Source: Bemisia tabaci (taxonomy: Eukaryota; Arthropoda; Insecta; Hemiptera; Aleyrodidae). Taken from it: DNA of 64,000 nucleotides. The stretch is taken from the NCBI RefSeq assembly GCF_918797505.1, contig NC_092795.1:32041131-32105130 (forward strand), read 5' to 3'. Position numbers and translations under genes: made by a program. The notes under the pieces are model-generated. The model searched no databases, was not told where the DNA came from, and saw only the letters and a program-made list of their open reading frames with translations. Below, piece by piece: positions 41,776 through 53,635 of the stretch (positions are counted from its first letter, which is position 1; each line of letters begins with the position of its first letter).

Positions 41776-42725
41776 AGGCAATACATCTGTGGATCGCGTG
41801 AAAAAAGGCGGGGAAAAAAGGTCATCAATTTGAAAAAAGTGGAAAAAATCCCGGATCGCGTGAAACGTTCGGCCGAATGGCACTTTTCGCACCCCTGATT
41901 CGCACCCCTGAACTATTACAGTTAAATCTCAAGAGAGGATCGTGAATCGCATTTACATACATATTCACCGATATACATATATATATTCACACACAAACAG
42001 CATACGCAAATAAAACGTGCGAAAATGAGGTCGATCTGTCGGATCACGACCCTTCGATGACCCAATTAGACAAACATACATTTCTTGCGAACTCTCCTCT
42101 TGTATGTTCATTAGGGATGAAATATATGGGCCTCTAGAGTTGAAAAGAGTGTCGCACAAAGGGCAGAGATCCATCTTTTAACACGCTACTGGCCTTAGTT
42201 GATCGGTTCTCGTTAGAGATCTTGCAGCAATACCTAAAGTCTTATAGCCGATTGAACATCCTTCAAGGCTTCCTCACGCGCACTAAATTTTTTCCCCTGA
42301 AAGTTCCAAGACATGCGATCTAATTAATTAACTATTTCTATCGAAGGAGAACGCGTGAAATGAATATCTTTCCCAATTACGACCAACAGATCGTGTTGTG
42401 TACCAGTAAACTGACCTAAATCAGCTTGTCAAAACCCGAACATATTTTTCTGGTGTGATGCTTTCTGCAGACTAAGAAATTCGGACGATTCTTTGGCTCA
42501 GGTAATGGATGTGCCTAAGAATATTGCGTCAACATTTCAAACCATACCCCTCACTGACATGGATGTTTTAAGGGCCTTTATAGGGATCCTCCGTTACAAG
42601 TAAACTCAATTGGACCCGAATTATAAGAAAGATATGACCTCTTTCAATGCTACCATTGATAAAAAATCTGTTTTGTACACAATGTATGATTTTCTGTGAT
42701 ATTACACTAATGTCGATGGTGTTCA
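41776..42725. other. Unassigned stretch
   Basis: AT-rich; ATATATACATATA-type simple sequence at 41955-41990. No gene seen. Confidence 0.35.
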
Positions 42726-42729
42726 AATT

Positions 42730-42983
42730 GGATCGCGTTTGACAGATAGGAACCATTCAACATCAGCTATTGCCAAATTTGACTGGGCAATTTACCTAGT
42801 TCTTTACAAGAAAACAATTGTGTGGATTCGTTTGAAAAAGTTTAGGAATTTGCTGCATACTACGCAAAAAATTCCGTTTGCACATAGATTTGCACAACCG
42901 TTTCTAGGTATGTAAAAAACTAAAGTGCCCAATTGAATGGCAATAGTTGATGTGGCTCGGTTCCTTCCTGCTTGACGCGAACC
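42730..42983. mobile_element. Family C MITE, copy 3
   Basis: 254 bp from GGATCGCGTTTGACAGATAG to its degraded inverse, flanked by AATT (42726-42729, 42984-42987). More diverged than the copy at 46.6 kb. Confidence 0.82.
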
Positions 42984-43477
42984 AATTTTGCCCACAGTGC
43001 GTAACCTGGGTTGAGAATAAGATGCGCCCCCATGAGAAGCGACGCGCCAGGAGCGAGGAGCGGTGAGGCATAGAAGTTACTTTTTGAGAGTTCTGGGAAT
43101 TTTCGCCGGATTTCAACAGGATCCTGGGATCAAGGATCAAGGGCAGAGGGATCGTTGGCGGCCCTTTTGGATAGGTGCTCCTAGACCTGTTGCCTTGCTG
43201 CCTGCTGAGTGCTGAGCAAAGAGGGCTCATGATTGCTCTGCCAACTCAAGAGGCTCAGGGTTGTTTCTTCCGCCGAGTGAATTTAAGAATCCATATTCGT
43301 AGATGGCGCCAATCCCAAACTGCTGAGCTAAAAAAGAACGCCGCGCCGTGCTTAAGAGTCATCAACCAAATTTCCGTCTATTACTTAATTGCGAATTTGT
43401 TAGAATTTTCATACAATTTCATTCCCAATTAATTCTATAGTACCTATCTGACAATTTTCAAAGAAAAATAATCATGA
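42984..43477. other. Unassigned stretch
   Basis: Slightly GC-richer; contains GTAGATGGCGCCA (43300). No exon can be supported. Confidence 0.3.
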
Positions 43478-43722
43478 ATCTGCCTTACTGAGGAAGAACG
43501 CCGTATGAGTCTTCAGACGTTGCCAAAGTTCCTCCGATAAAATACCGAATTTCAGGGAAATCTGCGAATATTTTTCCTCCAGTTTTCCACAGAATTTGAT
43601 TCATAATCAGATCGAATTATCTAAAAATTTCTGGAGATATTCTTAACTCTCCTTAAAAATAAACATTTTATTTAAAGAAATTTAGCAACTCTTGCATGTG
43701 CATATATCCTTTCCATGGCAGA
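43478..43722. mobile_element. Family B MITE
   Basis: Left end CTTACTGAGGAAGAACGCCG, then GACGTTGCCAAAG; right arm AGAAATTTAGCAACTCTTGC and a degraded CCATGGCAG end. Confidence 0.7.
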
Positions 43723-43867
43723 AGATGTGCTTGCAACCAACCTCCTGTGAAAATTTTCCAACAAATTGCCAAGTTCTAACGTCCTGTATTCCCTTTCGAA
43801 AAACTCTGCCCAAACGACGTCAATTCCTACGACTTTGAAAGGGAAAGCGAACTCTCTGGTTGTGGTC

Positions 43868-44123
43868 GCCCCATGCTACGGAAGAAAGGCGTATGGGCTT
43901 TCAGGCGTTGCCGAATTTCCCACGAAGTAATACGAATTCTTGGGGGCATATGTGAATATTATCCTTCCGATCCTCCTGAAAATTTTATTCGCACTTCAAT
44001 CTACGGTATAGGAAAGTTGCAAGGAAAAGCACTCCTAAATTTCCGTGTAAAATAAATACTTTATCACGAGAAATGTGGCATCCTTCGATGTTCATACGGT
44101 GTTTTGGCCTAGCATGGCAGCGG
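43868..44123. mobile_element. Family B MITE
   Basis: GAAGAAAGGCGTATGGGC...GGCGTTGCCGAATTTCCC at the left and AATGTGGCATCC...CATACGGTGTTTTGGCCTAG, CATGGCAG at the right. About 256 bp. Confidence 0.75.
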
Positions 44124-44701
44124 CGGCCAGCCGCCACCACCACCGCACCGCCCCGTTAGCAGAGCACTTCCCGGAAACCCCTGTTGTTGAACCCGGAGCA
44201 TCCAACGCTAATTAGTCGATGAGTAAACACAGAGTACGGCTATGCCAACTCCCTGTCTCCTAACGATCGATTATCGAAGCGTTGTCAATCGATACATCCC
44301 TATCTGAACGGTGTATTCTATCGATGAATGTCATTCGAGAACGACTCGAGGTTCGACCCACGCTGGCTGGAAACCGTAAAAAAGGTGAGGGCGGGCCGGT
44401 CGAGGGCTGAGGGATAGGGACACTGGCGGGGTTGGATGGGGGTGAGAAATCATACAACGTAAACAAAACCTGATGAACAACAGACGAAACACTTTTTACA
44501 AGGGACCGGTCCTGTTCTTTCGTCCTCGGCTCAGCGGGGAAGCTTTGTTGTTTCAGTGTCAAAATGTAACTTCAACATAATTGAATTGGGGGAAAAAGGC
44601 GAAATTAGAGGGCGCTTTTCTTCGGCCTTTGTTCCACTGCCCCAAGGAGCTTCTGCTTCTCACCTCCTAGGTAGCGGAACACCTACGCTACGGCTGTTAA
44701 A
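44124..44701. other. Unassigned, locally GC-rich
   Basis: GC-rich patches and ATCGAT-containing sequence (44262-44330). Open frames have no recognisable domain. Confidence 0.3.
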
Positions 44702-44900
44702 GCGCCTTGATGCAACTATTCGTACTCCGAGGGTGTCCGTGTTGCATATAAGATAAATTGAAGGCGTTTTGATGCTTGATGTGACGCTGCGTTGTTAACA
44801 CCGCGCCTTGATGCAACTATTCGTAATCGGTGGATGGCCCTGTTGCATGGACAAAAATTGAAGGCGTTTTGGCGCTCTACGGGACGCTGGCTGCTGCAGT
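44702..44900 (+). repeat. Two-unit tandem repeat, 101-bp period
   Basis: GCGCCTTGATGCAACTATTC at 44702 and 44803, each followed by GTTGCAT and AATTGAAGGCGTTTTG. The two units differ mainly in the middle. Confidence 0.85.
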
Positions 44901-45145
44901 ACTGCCGTGCCACGGTGCCAATGAAAAGTTAATGAACATTCGATAGTTGCCACATTTTTCGTAATGAAATATTTATTGCTGAGGAAAATGAACAATTTCC
45001 CTTGAAATTGCAGATACTTTGAAATTAAATCTTCTAAAAAAATAGGAAGAGAAGTAAGTTAGGCACTACTTTCCAAAAAATTTGTATATTATCAAGGAAA
45101 GTTTGGCAAGTCCTGAAGGCCCATACACGTTTATTCCTTCTTTAG
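44899..45145. mobile_element. Family B MITE, degraded right end
   Basis: TACTGCCGTGCCACGGTGCC at the left; GGAAAGTTTGGCAAGTCCTG then CATACACGTTTATTCC at the right. It directly abuts the 101-bp tandem repeat. Confidence 0.72.
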
Positions 45146-45233
45146 TAGCCCAGTGCCGTACTTGTTTGAGAACGAGTTAAAGTATCTGTATTATTATCTG
45201 TTCCTAATTTTATTACGAAATTAAATTCTGTAG

Positions 45234-45560
45234 GTACTGCCATGCTAAGAAACAACACTGTATGATCTTTCAGGCGTTGCCAAGTTTCTCCTGAAAGGGA
45301 GGCAAAATATGAATATTTTTCTTCCACCGCGCTGGCCAGGCTCCTGTTATAGGTCCTGACCTGACAGAGTATACCTGAGCTAAATATTTGTATAGAAAAC
45401 AAAAATCTTTCAAATTTTGTGACATTTTGGATCAAATTGAGCAGAAAGCGTTTGGTAAATTTTAAAAAATAAACATTAACTCTTAAAACGATTTGAGTTT
45501 TATCAGCAGAAACTAGGCAACATCTGACTGAGCATAAAATGTGTTTCCATACGTGAGAGG
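45234..45560. mobile_element. Family B MITE, long and diverged
   Basis: TACTGCCATGCTAAGAAACA then GGCGTTGCCAAGTTTCTCC at the left. The right side has only CAGAAACTAGGCAACATCTG. Longer than usual, probably containing extra sequence. Confidence 0.55.
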
Positions 45561-46593
45561 ATGGAGCTTTGATCTTCACTGAGCCTCCTGAGTATTAGGT
45601 TGAATATTCATGCTCATGATAAAACAAGCATTCAAAAGTGAAGCTGACACATCTTCTTCAGTTAGAGAGCCAGCAATGCAGCAGGGTAATCCAATAATCC
45701 ATTTGTGGAATGTTATCTCAAATAGTAGATAAGGAATTTAAAATTATGAGGGCCTACCAATATCAGTTCTGTCTATTCCTGTGGGCTTTCATAAACTGTG
45801 CACGTCTTTTCTTCACTGATAGGACCCCACAAACTAACCGAATTAAAGAAAAGAACTGAATTGAAACTGCAAGACCAGTGTTCCACACCAATAGTGCACA
45901 GAACTATACACAGTACCGTTGGGAAAGAGGCACACTGGCGCAAGGGGATGGGGGTAGGAAAATTCTACATACTGAAACAATTATAGGTTTGATCAGTTAC
46001 TTAATTTGCACAAATTGTCCTTGAAAAATGAATGTAAAATTGAGGCATGTTTCAAATACCCCCCTTACTTTCCCCCACTTTCAATAAACTAATTAATCAA
46101 ATTCAAAGTGGATGATTTCCTGTATAAGTATGTAGACCTTTCCAACCAAACAGCATGTACTTAGGTACTCATGTCAACTTTGCTAAGATTGTGCATAAGT
46201 ATATTCAACTCTTTAGTTGGTGGAGAGCTGAAAGCTCTGTTCTGCAATTTGCCTCAAATTTTCTTTATATTATTCTGAATATTTTGGCAGAGATGTGCAC
46301 AATGTTGTTAATTTTGAATAGGTACTTGTAAAAAAGGGAAGAGATGTACGATCTTAGCGACTTTGACATGCGTTAATGCTGTTCAGTCGGAGAAGTCCTT
46401 CTATTTTACCTAAGTATATTACACAGTATGCGTTAAAATTTGAATGCCTAAATGATTCACTTAGAAAAAAATCTGATTCCTTATTAACTGTTCATACAAG
46501 GGGGTAGCTAGGTCATTCTATTTGATACATTTCAACAACACTGACAAACAAAGAGGAATTTGAACTTCACAGATTGTCATTTACTGCCAGAGT
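45561..46593. other. Unassigned stretch
   Basis: AT-rich. Frames at 45798-45986 lack support. Confidence 0.35.
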
Positions 46594-46597
46594 AATT

Positions 46598-46850
46598 GGA
46601 CCCCGTTTAACAGAAAGGAACCAAGCCACATCAGCTATTGCCAAATTTAACTGGGAAATTTAATTTTTTACGAGAGACCGCTTGTGTGGATTCCTCTGAA
46701 AATTTTGCGGGATTTGCTTCGTAATATGGAGAAAATCCACTAAAATTTGCACGAAAATCCGCACAACGGTTTTCATGTAAAAAATTAAATTGCCCAGTTA
46801 AATTTGGCAATAGCTGATGTGGCTTGGTTCCTTTCTGTTTAACGCGGTCC
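46598..46850. mobile_element. Family C MITE, copy 4 (best preserved)
   Basis: 253 bp with arms GGACC(C/G)CGTTAAACAGAA and long inner match through GCCACATCAGCTATTGCCAA, flanked by AATT (46594-46597, 46851-46854). The minus-strand 73-residue frame matches the frames in copy 2. Confidence 0.9.
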
Positions 46851-46854
46851 AATT

Positions 46855-47699
46855 TAGGAATGAATTTATCAAGTTATGATTATGTAGTAGGCAGCAGGGG
46901 CAGACTGGGACTAAAAAAGGGCAGGGAATATCAAAGTATTGAAGTTAATATTCGCTGAGTGAAGGAATTGGACCCGTCTAAACTACCCTCATTAAGTATC
47001 AACATGCCTACTAGGGTTTATCTCGGTATTCCCACTTTACCTGTCCACCCCTGTATGATCCTGTCTCAGATAACTTTTCCTTTTTCATAGCATGACCGGG
47101 ATACATAATACCGTATCCCCTGGATACAGCAAACGAGGAAAGTTGTCGGAAATGGGCTCTGGGCATCGGTACTTACTTCTAGCAAGGACTAAGGTTCAGA
47201 GTGAAAGAGGAGGATAACATGCAAGTCCTTCATCAAAATTTCTTGGGAGGGCAAAGTCTAATGATGTATCTAGCAGATTTATCTAACCTCTAGAAACCTT
47301 ATTCGATCAGGAGAGTAAAAAACATGATCATCATTGCGTGGTCAAAACCAGATGGGCCAATGATATGATCCACTGTTGGGGCTGGTTAGATTCCTTCACT
47401 GTCTCAAAAAGGCGGTTGGCTAGGATAATTGCAATCAAAATATGGAGATAATTTCGGAATCTGATAACAAACTGGAGTGGATGTATACTTACTGCAACCC
47501 AGTGAGAAAAAACTGCCGACAGGCATGGACTACATAGGTACAGCAGATTAGCACTAAGTACTGACAGAGGCTGCAGTTGAGTACTGGAATAAAAAGTAAA
47601 TGAACAAGAGAGGGTATACATACCTTTACTACATAATCCACACTGATGAGTTGGTTGAAACACTAAGCTATCGGTCAGATAAAGTATGGCACCGAAAGT
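46855..47699. other. Unassigned stretch
   Basis: The minus-strand frame at 47331-47663 (110 residues, hydrophobic) has no recognisable domain and no convincing context. Confidence 0.3.
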
Positions 47700-48157
47700 A
47701 TCCTTAGAACTGTGTATCCAAATGGTCTACCGGAGACTTGAACACAAGCGTTGCACACACACGTAACACAGGAGGAATCACTGAATGCAAACACGGTGCA
47801 TTCCTGCAAAAGCACACCGGAAAGGCACTGGTCGAAACGGAGGAATCACTTCGGGCCGACTCAACAAAACAAAACGCTGTAAGTAAACCTTTCTGTGGTT
47901 TGACGCCGAACGAAAGGACGTAGGTTCCGCAGCACAAAAGCTCTTGGACTAACGAAGAAAAAGAAAACACAAGAATGGCCTGCTGCTGATCCTTCGCGTG
48001 GTGGGGATGTTGAGGGAGCGAGTCCATCCGCTAGTGCTGCCCTCAGCGTCGAAATATTTCAACTACGTAACCCACTCTGAGATCCCCGCTACCCGTCCCG
48101 CCATACCAGCCTTCGCCTCCCGTCACTGACCGGAACCACTATGGCTACCGTTCATGA
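47700..48157. promoter_or_regulatory. Possible promoter or first-exon region
   Basis: Base composition rises towards 50% GC. Both strands have splice-like sites at the same spot (plus ACGCTGTAAGTAAA donor at 47881; minus GGTTTACTTACAG acceptor). Open frames cover both strands. This could be the 5' end of a gene whose other exons are outside recognition. It is not strong enough to call a gene. Confidence 0.22.
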
Positions 48158-48205
48158 GGGGGGGGGGGGGGGGGGGGTTGGTGGTGGTGGTGGTGGTGGT
48201 GGTGA
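48158..48205 (+). repeat. G20 tract and (GGT)n microsatellite
   Basis: Twenty G followed by TT and eight GGT units, a potential G-quadruplex and slippage site. Confidence 0.95.
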
Positions 48206-49734
48206 GTGGTAAAAAAAACTTATTATTATAAAAATTAAAAAAAAAAAAAAACTTATTACTTACTTAAACGAGAAGCTTGGAGGACAAGGCGCAGAAGTGC
48301 AGTTTTTGAAAAAATTGAGATATTAATGATTTCAATTAAAACTAGTTTTGATGCATATTTTGAGAAAAATTCGCACCCAAATTCCAATTTTTTAGCATCA
48401 AGATGTCAGCTTAAACTTTCTTTCCGCTATAAGGATTCCTTTAATTTAAAAACTGCAAACGCGTATTTCTCGAAGTAGCAAAGACTGCACTTATTCGCCT
48501 TGTCCTCCAAGCACCTCTTAGATACTATTTTTAAAAAATAAATCCACTGGGTACACAATTATTCGTTGTTAATATGTTTATTCTGAGCAGTTGTGGACCC
48601 AGAAAGCAAAAAGAAGAACCGCAAGGTACTTTTTATGATGTATGAAAGTGCTGATTTTCCCGACATTTGTTATGCCAAATCTAAGACGTAAGAATCTCTG
48701 GTTTTGTCATTCATATCTACCAAAAGAATGATTCGTTAAAAACAATTGTTTTCATTTTGCCGAAATATCATCTGATCTCGCCATTAGCAAAAGCTTCACA
48801 TCAGAGACGAGAGCAAACGAGAGGAAAGGTGGGGGTGATATGGGTGCGGAGAAAACGAAAACCCATAATAATAAATCAATAAACAGAAACTTACATTTTG
48901 ACTTCATTTTGACCTTTAGGGGTAGTTCATGTAAAATAAATTGCATTGACTTGAAAAACTTAAATGAAAAATAAATTTTACGAAAGGAGTTTTCATCCCT
49001 GGAGAGTTCTTTCAAAACTTGTCTTGTGATCCTGAACCGCATCCATAAATAAAAAGAGAAAAATCAGTAATTCATCATCACTTAAGTGCTTTAAAATTAG
49101 AAAATATTTAATTAAAAGATTTTATAGTCACGTTCAATTCAAATATTGGCTCATACAGTTTTACAATTATGAATAGATATCTAAGAAATTTCAAAAAAAA
49201 TTAACCGCGGCGAGAAACTGAAGGAGAGAATCTAATTAATACGCAATTAATTTTATTTTAATTATACGAATATTATTCAAAATAACTGCACAATGGGCTT
49301 CTTAAAAATGAAACGTATTGCACTGCATTGCGGTAGCAGTAAGTGAATAATGAGTACTGCGTGAGTAGACGAACAAGAGTTTAAAAATCAGTCTTGAAGA
49401 TTTAAAAGACCAGACTCCATCTAGGGTCCATCGAGAGTGAGAAGAAGAAGAAGTTGGCAAATCGGTGATGGAAAAACCAAATAAATTGAGGCCTAGAAAA
49501 CGCCTGCAAATGTGTGAGTATGCTGCTACAATTTCAAGTCAGTAAAGTTGTATGGCTCCGAAATGAAGGCGTTAAAATGTATGCGCAAAGCGGCAAAGAT
49601 GCATGCCAGCTTCCGATAGCTGCAACATCTGCATCCTAGTGGCTGTCTCCTGAACTATTCGATCGTTTCTTGCTGTTTGCCTCATCTATTATCCACTGGA
49701 ATGCAGCACTAGTCTATTAGAGACTTTATAACAC
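48206..49734. other. Unassigned stretch
   Basis: AT-rich with an A-tract at 48237-48251. An inverted theme around GAAGTGCAGTTTTTGAAAAA (48293) and GCAAAGACTGCAC (48478) hints at a decayed palindrome (48265-48510), in which CTTGGAGGACAAGGCG is mirrored as CGCCTTGTCCTCCAAG. Confidence 0.45.
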
Positions 49735-49757
49735 TTTTTTTTTTTTTTTTTTTTTTT
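49735..49757 (+). repeat. T23 tract
   Basis: Uninterrupted T run; a minus-strand retroposon tail is possible but nothing else supports it. Confidence 0.9.
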
Positions 49758-49789
49758 AATTTTACTCTATATAACTTTTAAGTGTTGCC

Positions 49790-49970
49790 TTCTTGTATTG
49801 CTATGCACGAGGGCGAATCTGTCGTAAGCAAATAGTCAAATCACGCATTTCATTAAATGCTTAAGCAGATTGTCAGATATTCTTACTTAGGCTGAAATTC
49901 TGATTATTTCGCTGACTGTATACAAAACAATCATCTGATCATGTGGAAGATGCGAAATTTCCATCTAAGT
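49790..49970. repeat. Family Q fragment
   Basis: CGTAAGCAAATAGTCAAATC, then CGCATTTCATTAAATGC and GATATTCTTACTTA, match arms of the palindrome at 55952-56420. Confidence 0.5.
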
Positions 49971-49972
49971 TG

Positions 49973-50201
49973 CACTGAAAATTTTTTTTGGGATATCATT
50001 TTGATTTATAGCGTCGTTTCTTGTCAACAGAGTGAGGGTTTTTTGAGTTGTACGGAAACGTCGTTTTAGTATTTTTTTTCTCAACTTAAACTTGACGATG
50101 GCAAATTGACGCTACTTTATCTTAAGAAAATCAACTTTGGTTGACAAGATACGATGCTTTATAAGTCAAAATAATATCTCAAGAAAAGATTTTTCAGAGT
50201 G
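49973..50201. mobile_element. CACTG-ended palindromic MITE R
   Basis: CACTGAAAATTTTTTTTGGG is mirrored by a TCAAGAAAAGATTTTTCAGAGTG-type end. Inner arms ATCATTTTGATTTATA and CGTCGTTTCTTGTCAAC are inverted at the right. 229 bp. Confidence 0.7.
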
Positions 50202-51325
50202 TCTCGTTTTATTGTTAAATTGATAATCGTTGTTACATGTTCAGCATATCGACTCTTGGGTATTTACACAAGGTATTTACACAAGAATTGAATTTTTACG
50301 TCAGAGAGTTGATATATCGATTCGTTAAATAGATTGTTTTCGATTTTATAAAAATAAAATGTACGGTATTTTGGTATTAAAATTTGTTATCATTATCGAT
50401 TCACTAAAGAGTAAATGCACCCGAAATGACAAGAGCATATCGATTCTTCCTTATTTTCACCCATGTAGTTGAATTTTAATATCAACAAGTAGATATATTG
50501 ATTGACCTGGTACATCTAATTTTTGCAAATTTTTCCGGTGAATTCGATAGATTTTTGGAAGTGAAATAGCTTTCTTTCAATTCACGGAAAATGCTCTTGC
50601 CTTAACTATATGTCTTGATTTTTATATTTTCTACTTGTTTCAATCCAAAGAGGCTCAGCATCTCAGCAGTGTCCGATGCTTTGATCATTATCATATCAGG
50701 GAATATGGTGCGTAAGCATTATGCCGTTTCGGGGAAAGCAGGTAAAATGTTCGGTGAGACAGGAGTGCACGGAAGTAATTTGACGGTGAATTTGAATGAG
50801 GTGGACTTCGTGATCTGGATTCAGATCGAGAGTGATTGTAATATCACTAAACTACATTTTGCAACGGGGTGGTAAAAACAATTTGCTGCTCATTTTCGGA
50901 ACAACCCCTTGCAGATAAGTACTTTCATAGATGAGCCTAAACAAGGAGGTGGCTACTGCACAATACTGCTCAATTCCTCTTCTAAGAAAGTTTTTCAATT
51001 TTTACGAATATTTTGTTTTTTAATAAAACTCCTGACAAACTCCTGACAAACAGTCACTGTTGATAACGATCTGTAATACTGCTTTGCATGTATCCTACTT
51101 TGAGCATTGATAGTTCGTCGCGACTGATGAAAATACTCATCTCTTGCCCCTTCATCGGTCCCTATGAAAACCATGCAGGAGAGAGCATGCAACTTATGAA
51201 GCTCTTAAGTGTGCTGTGGTATCACTTGAAATTGAAGGCGCTCTCTTGTTTGCCTGGACCTACCGGCACACTGAATGTCCCCGTCAGTTGTCCCACGCCC
51301 ACCAATATACATATAGTAAGTTTTG
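50202..51325. other. Unassigned stretch
   Basis: Contains several ATCGATT-type motifs and an 86-residue plus-strand frame (50615-50875) of unknown origin with no recognisable domain. Confidence 0.3.
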
Positions 51326-51489
51326 CATTGGTGTGGCGTGGGTTGCGATACATCGATTTGTCTGTCATTTAAACTTATAGAAAAGGATCGATTTATAGGG
51401 TGTTCGCAGCGAACACCTTAATAATCGATTCTTTACCATAGCCACACATGGGAAAATATCGATATTCGATCATTTATGCCACGCCACTG
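51326..51489. mobile_element. Family E hAT-like MITE, copy 3
   Basis: 164 bp from CATTGGTGTGGCGTGGGTTG to TATGCCACGCCACTG, perfect 8-bp duplication AAGTTTTG (51318-51325, 51490-51497). The centre keeps GTTCGCAGCGAACACC. Confidence 0.9.
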
Positions 51490-51866
51490 AAGTTTTGTCG
51501 TGCGAAGGGTTGAACTTTTAATTCGATTTTCTATCGTAAGTTTGAATTGGTCAGTGGGAAAAGTTCTCCTTCAAAATTTTCTGTATACCCGTTTTTGTTC
51601 CCAAATCATTCCTCCTGAAAAGATATACGTAAATGACAAATGAAGGAGTTTGAAACTGTGGCTGGAGATTTTTGTAAGTTGAGAAAACCTGCTCTTTGCA
51701 ATTCAAATCAAGTAAAATTCTTAATTCTAGCGTGATGTAATTAATACTGATTGATCTGACCCCGGTTTACTTTATTTAAAAAAGGAGTATCTAGGATTAT
51801 TGTACAGACCAATTACCAATGCATACGAGAGGAAAAGAGTTGAGTCTGTATGTATCAATGGAAAAT
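51490..51866. other. Unassigned stretch
   Basis: AT-rich; nothing recognised. Confidence 0.35.
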
Positions 51867-52052
51867 CACGGAGAAAAATAGAACCGCGCTGAGTACCAGA
51901 AGATGGACTTCATCACATGAGACGGATGATGATTTTGCTTTAACATTCCATTCCGCATTTGGGCACAGCCGACACTTGTCCCCAGCACATTCCTCCTGTA
52001 CTTTCGCACACACTTCCTCTGCTAGGTGACATGTTTTCCTGCAGTCCACCAC
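51855..52052 (-). CDS. Cysteine-rich small ORF within the MITE, doubtful
   Basis: 65 residues; Cys at positions 4, 8, 15, 22, 27, 30 and 46, then a hydrophobic tail supplied by the palindrome arm. The 4-30 spacing (C-x3-C-x6-C-x6-C-x4-C-x2-C) looks like a small disulfide peptide or a captured exon. There is no signal peptide at the N-terminus in this frame and no other copy. Most likely fortuitous; a captured host exon is possible. Confidence 0.2.
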   Translation of the reverse strand: MVDCRKTCHLAEEVCAKVQEECAGDKCRLCPNAEWNVKAKSSSVSCDEVHLLVLSAVLFFSVIFH

Positions 52053-52108
52053 ATCCGGCGGATATTAAAGCAAAGATGGTGCTGAGCACCGTTCTATTTT
52101 TCTCCGTG
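51867..52108. mobile_element. CACGGAG-ended palindromic MITE with a Cys-rich frame
   Basis: The ends CACGGAGAAAAATAGAAC are perfect inverted copies, with arms continuing about 33-48 bp through GCTGAGTACC / GGTGCTGAGCACC. The central 100 bp is not mirrored and, on the minus strand, encodes a frame with CRKTCHLAEEVC and CAGDKCRLC. The same arms put VLSxVLFFSV at the ends of frames on both strands, which is a palindrome effect. The ends match the 2575-2881 element. Confidence 0.72.
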
Positions 52109-53193
52109 ATGACAATAATATGGGAGGAAGCTAAATTTTCTACACACGTGATATAATGTCACACAAATTCGACTGAGTACCTTTCATCGACTCGTAAGTT
52201 CGTAAAAGACAAGTTATACAGGTGGAAAATGAAACCAAAAGGAAAATTATTGTTGTAATGGATCAAATGGACGAAAACTATAATTTAAAGTAAAAATAGG
52301 GCATTCCGTTTTCGGGATGGGAGAAATAAATTCGGACTGGGAGTAAGATATGGATTTGGGAACTTTTCATGATCATCCTTCAAAAATACAATTTATGCGC
52401 AAAAGGAGATATGCAGTGGAAATGTTGAAAGGAATAATCACTGAGGCTTGATCTTAAACATTATCTTAAATTAAAATAAATTAATAAAATAGGTAAATAA
52501 TGGTTTGTGATTTTTAATGGCAAGTTCATGATGCAAAAACAACTGAGATAATTCATTTCCATCTTACTCATGGGATCGTCTAGATCGGATTTAGCAAGAA
52601 GGAACTAGCTCGATAACAGTGTTGTAAAAATGTTACTTCTTCATGATCATCTAAAAAAATCTCCCGGAAGAGCGAATCGTTTTGACTTCCCATCGAAAAA
52701 TTGTAAATGTTAAAGGAAAATAATTGTGTACATATTTTAATGCTGTACATACATTCAGTATTTTTATAAGAAAAGGAGGAACTCTACGATTTTGAAAACA
52801 TTGTAATCGCGCTGGTTCCTATCTGCAAAATGCGATCCATTATTCATCACTTTTTTGAGACTGAGCTGCGGAAGGGTTACAGGAGTTCCTTTCCAAACCA
52901 TCCAATTTCCCCTGTTTGGTTTTCGTCTTCAACGCACCGCCTCTGAAGAGTGTGTCCTGCGCCCTTTTGTATAATTGAAACGACTATTTTTATCTTAAAA
53001 AAGCGATACCTCCAAAAACACGTAATCCAAGATTTACTCCGGGAGGGAGCAGCAGAGCAGGTCCCGTCTCAGTTCAAGGAGATATAGGTAGCTGAGCCAC
53101 AGGTTAGTTGAAAGTGGAGAGACCAGATGAGGGGGTATTTTAGACATTAGTCCATGCCACAAATAATCGAGATTGAGATTGCTTTCAATGAAG
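52109..53193. other. Unassigned stretch
   Basis: AT-rich with no clear repeats or exons. Confidence 0.35.
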
Positions 53194-53201
53194 GCTGCAC
53201 A

Positions 53202-53378
53202 TAGTAGCGAGGCGTGAATGATCGATTATCGATCGAAGCTTCTGAACCCCATTTGAAGCTATGGTAAAGAATCGATTATTAATTAAGGTGTTCGTTGCGT
53301 ACACCATGTTTATCGATCCTATTCCATAGGTTAAAATGGCAGATCAATCGATATATCGCACAACACACCACGCCACTG
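53202..53378. mobile_element. Family E hAT-like MITE, copy 4
   Basis: 177 bp from TAGTAGCGAGGCGTG to CACCACGCCACTG, flanked by GCTGCACA / GCTACACA (one difference). Opposite orientation to copies 1-3. Confidence 0.85.
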
Positions 53379-53635
53379 GCTACACATTCCTGCCTCTCCG
53401 ACAACGGAGAAAAACAAGGAAATGTATAAACATGTAGGTTCTTTCGCCTAATGCAAATACAATTTGGCGCAAGTGCTATAAACAATTCTGGTACTTGCCT
53501 TTGGTATTTTACTTCGTATTTGATTTTATGATTTAATATTTAAAATGCCATATAAGTATTGTGTTTTGCTCCTTTTTTAAATTATACTAATACAAAAAAG
53601 GGCTATAATTCGCTCAAATTTACCAGGGGTACCGA
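53379..53635. other. Unassigned stretch
   Basis: Nothing recognised between the E and B elements. Confidence 0.35.

Noticed and set aside
45142..45579. 145-residue minus-strand frame
   Set aside because: Most of it is the B MITE at 45234-45560 read through.
47331..47663. 110-residue hydrophobic minus-strand frame as a membrane protein
   Set aside because: Hydrophobicity follows from T-rich codons in AT-rich DNA; no conserved motif or exon signals.
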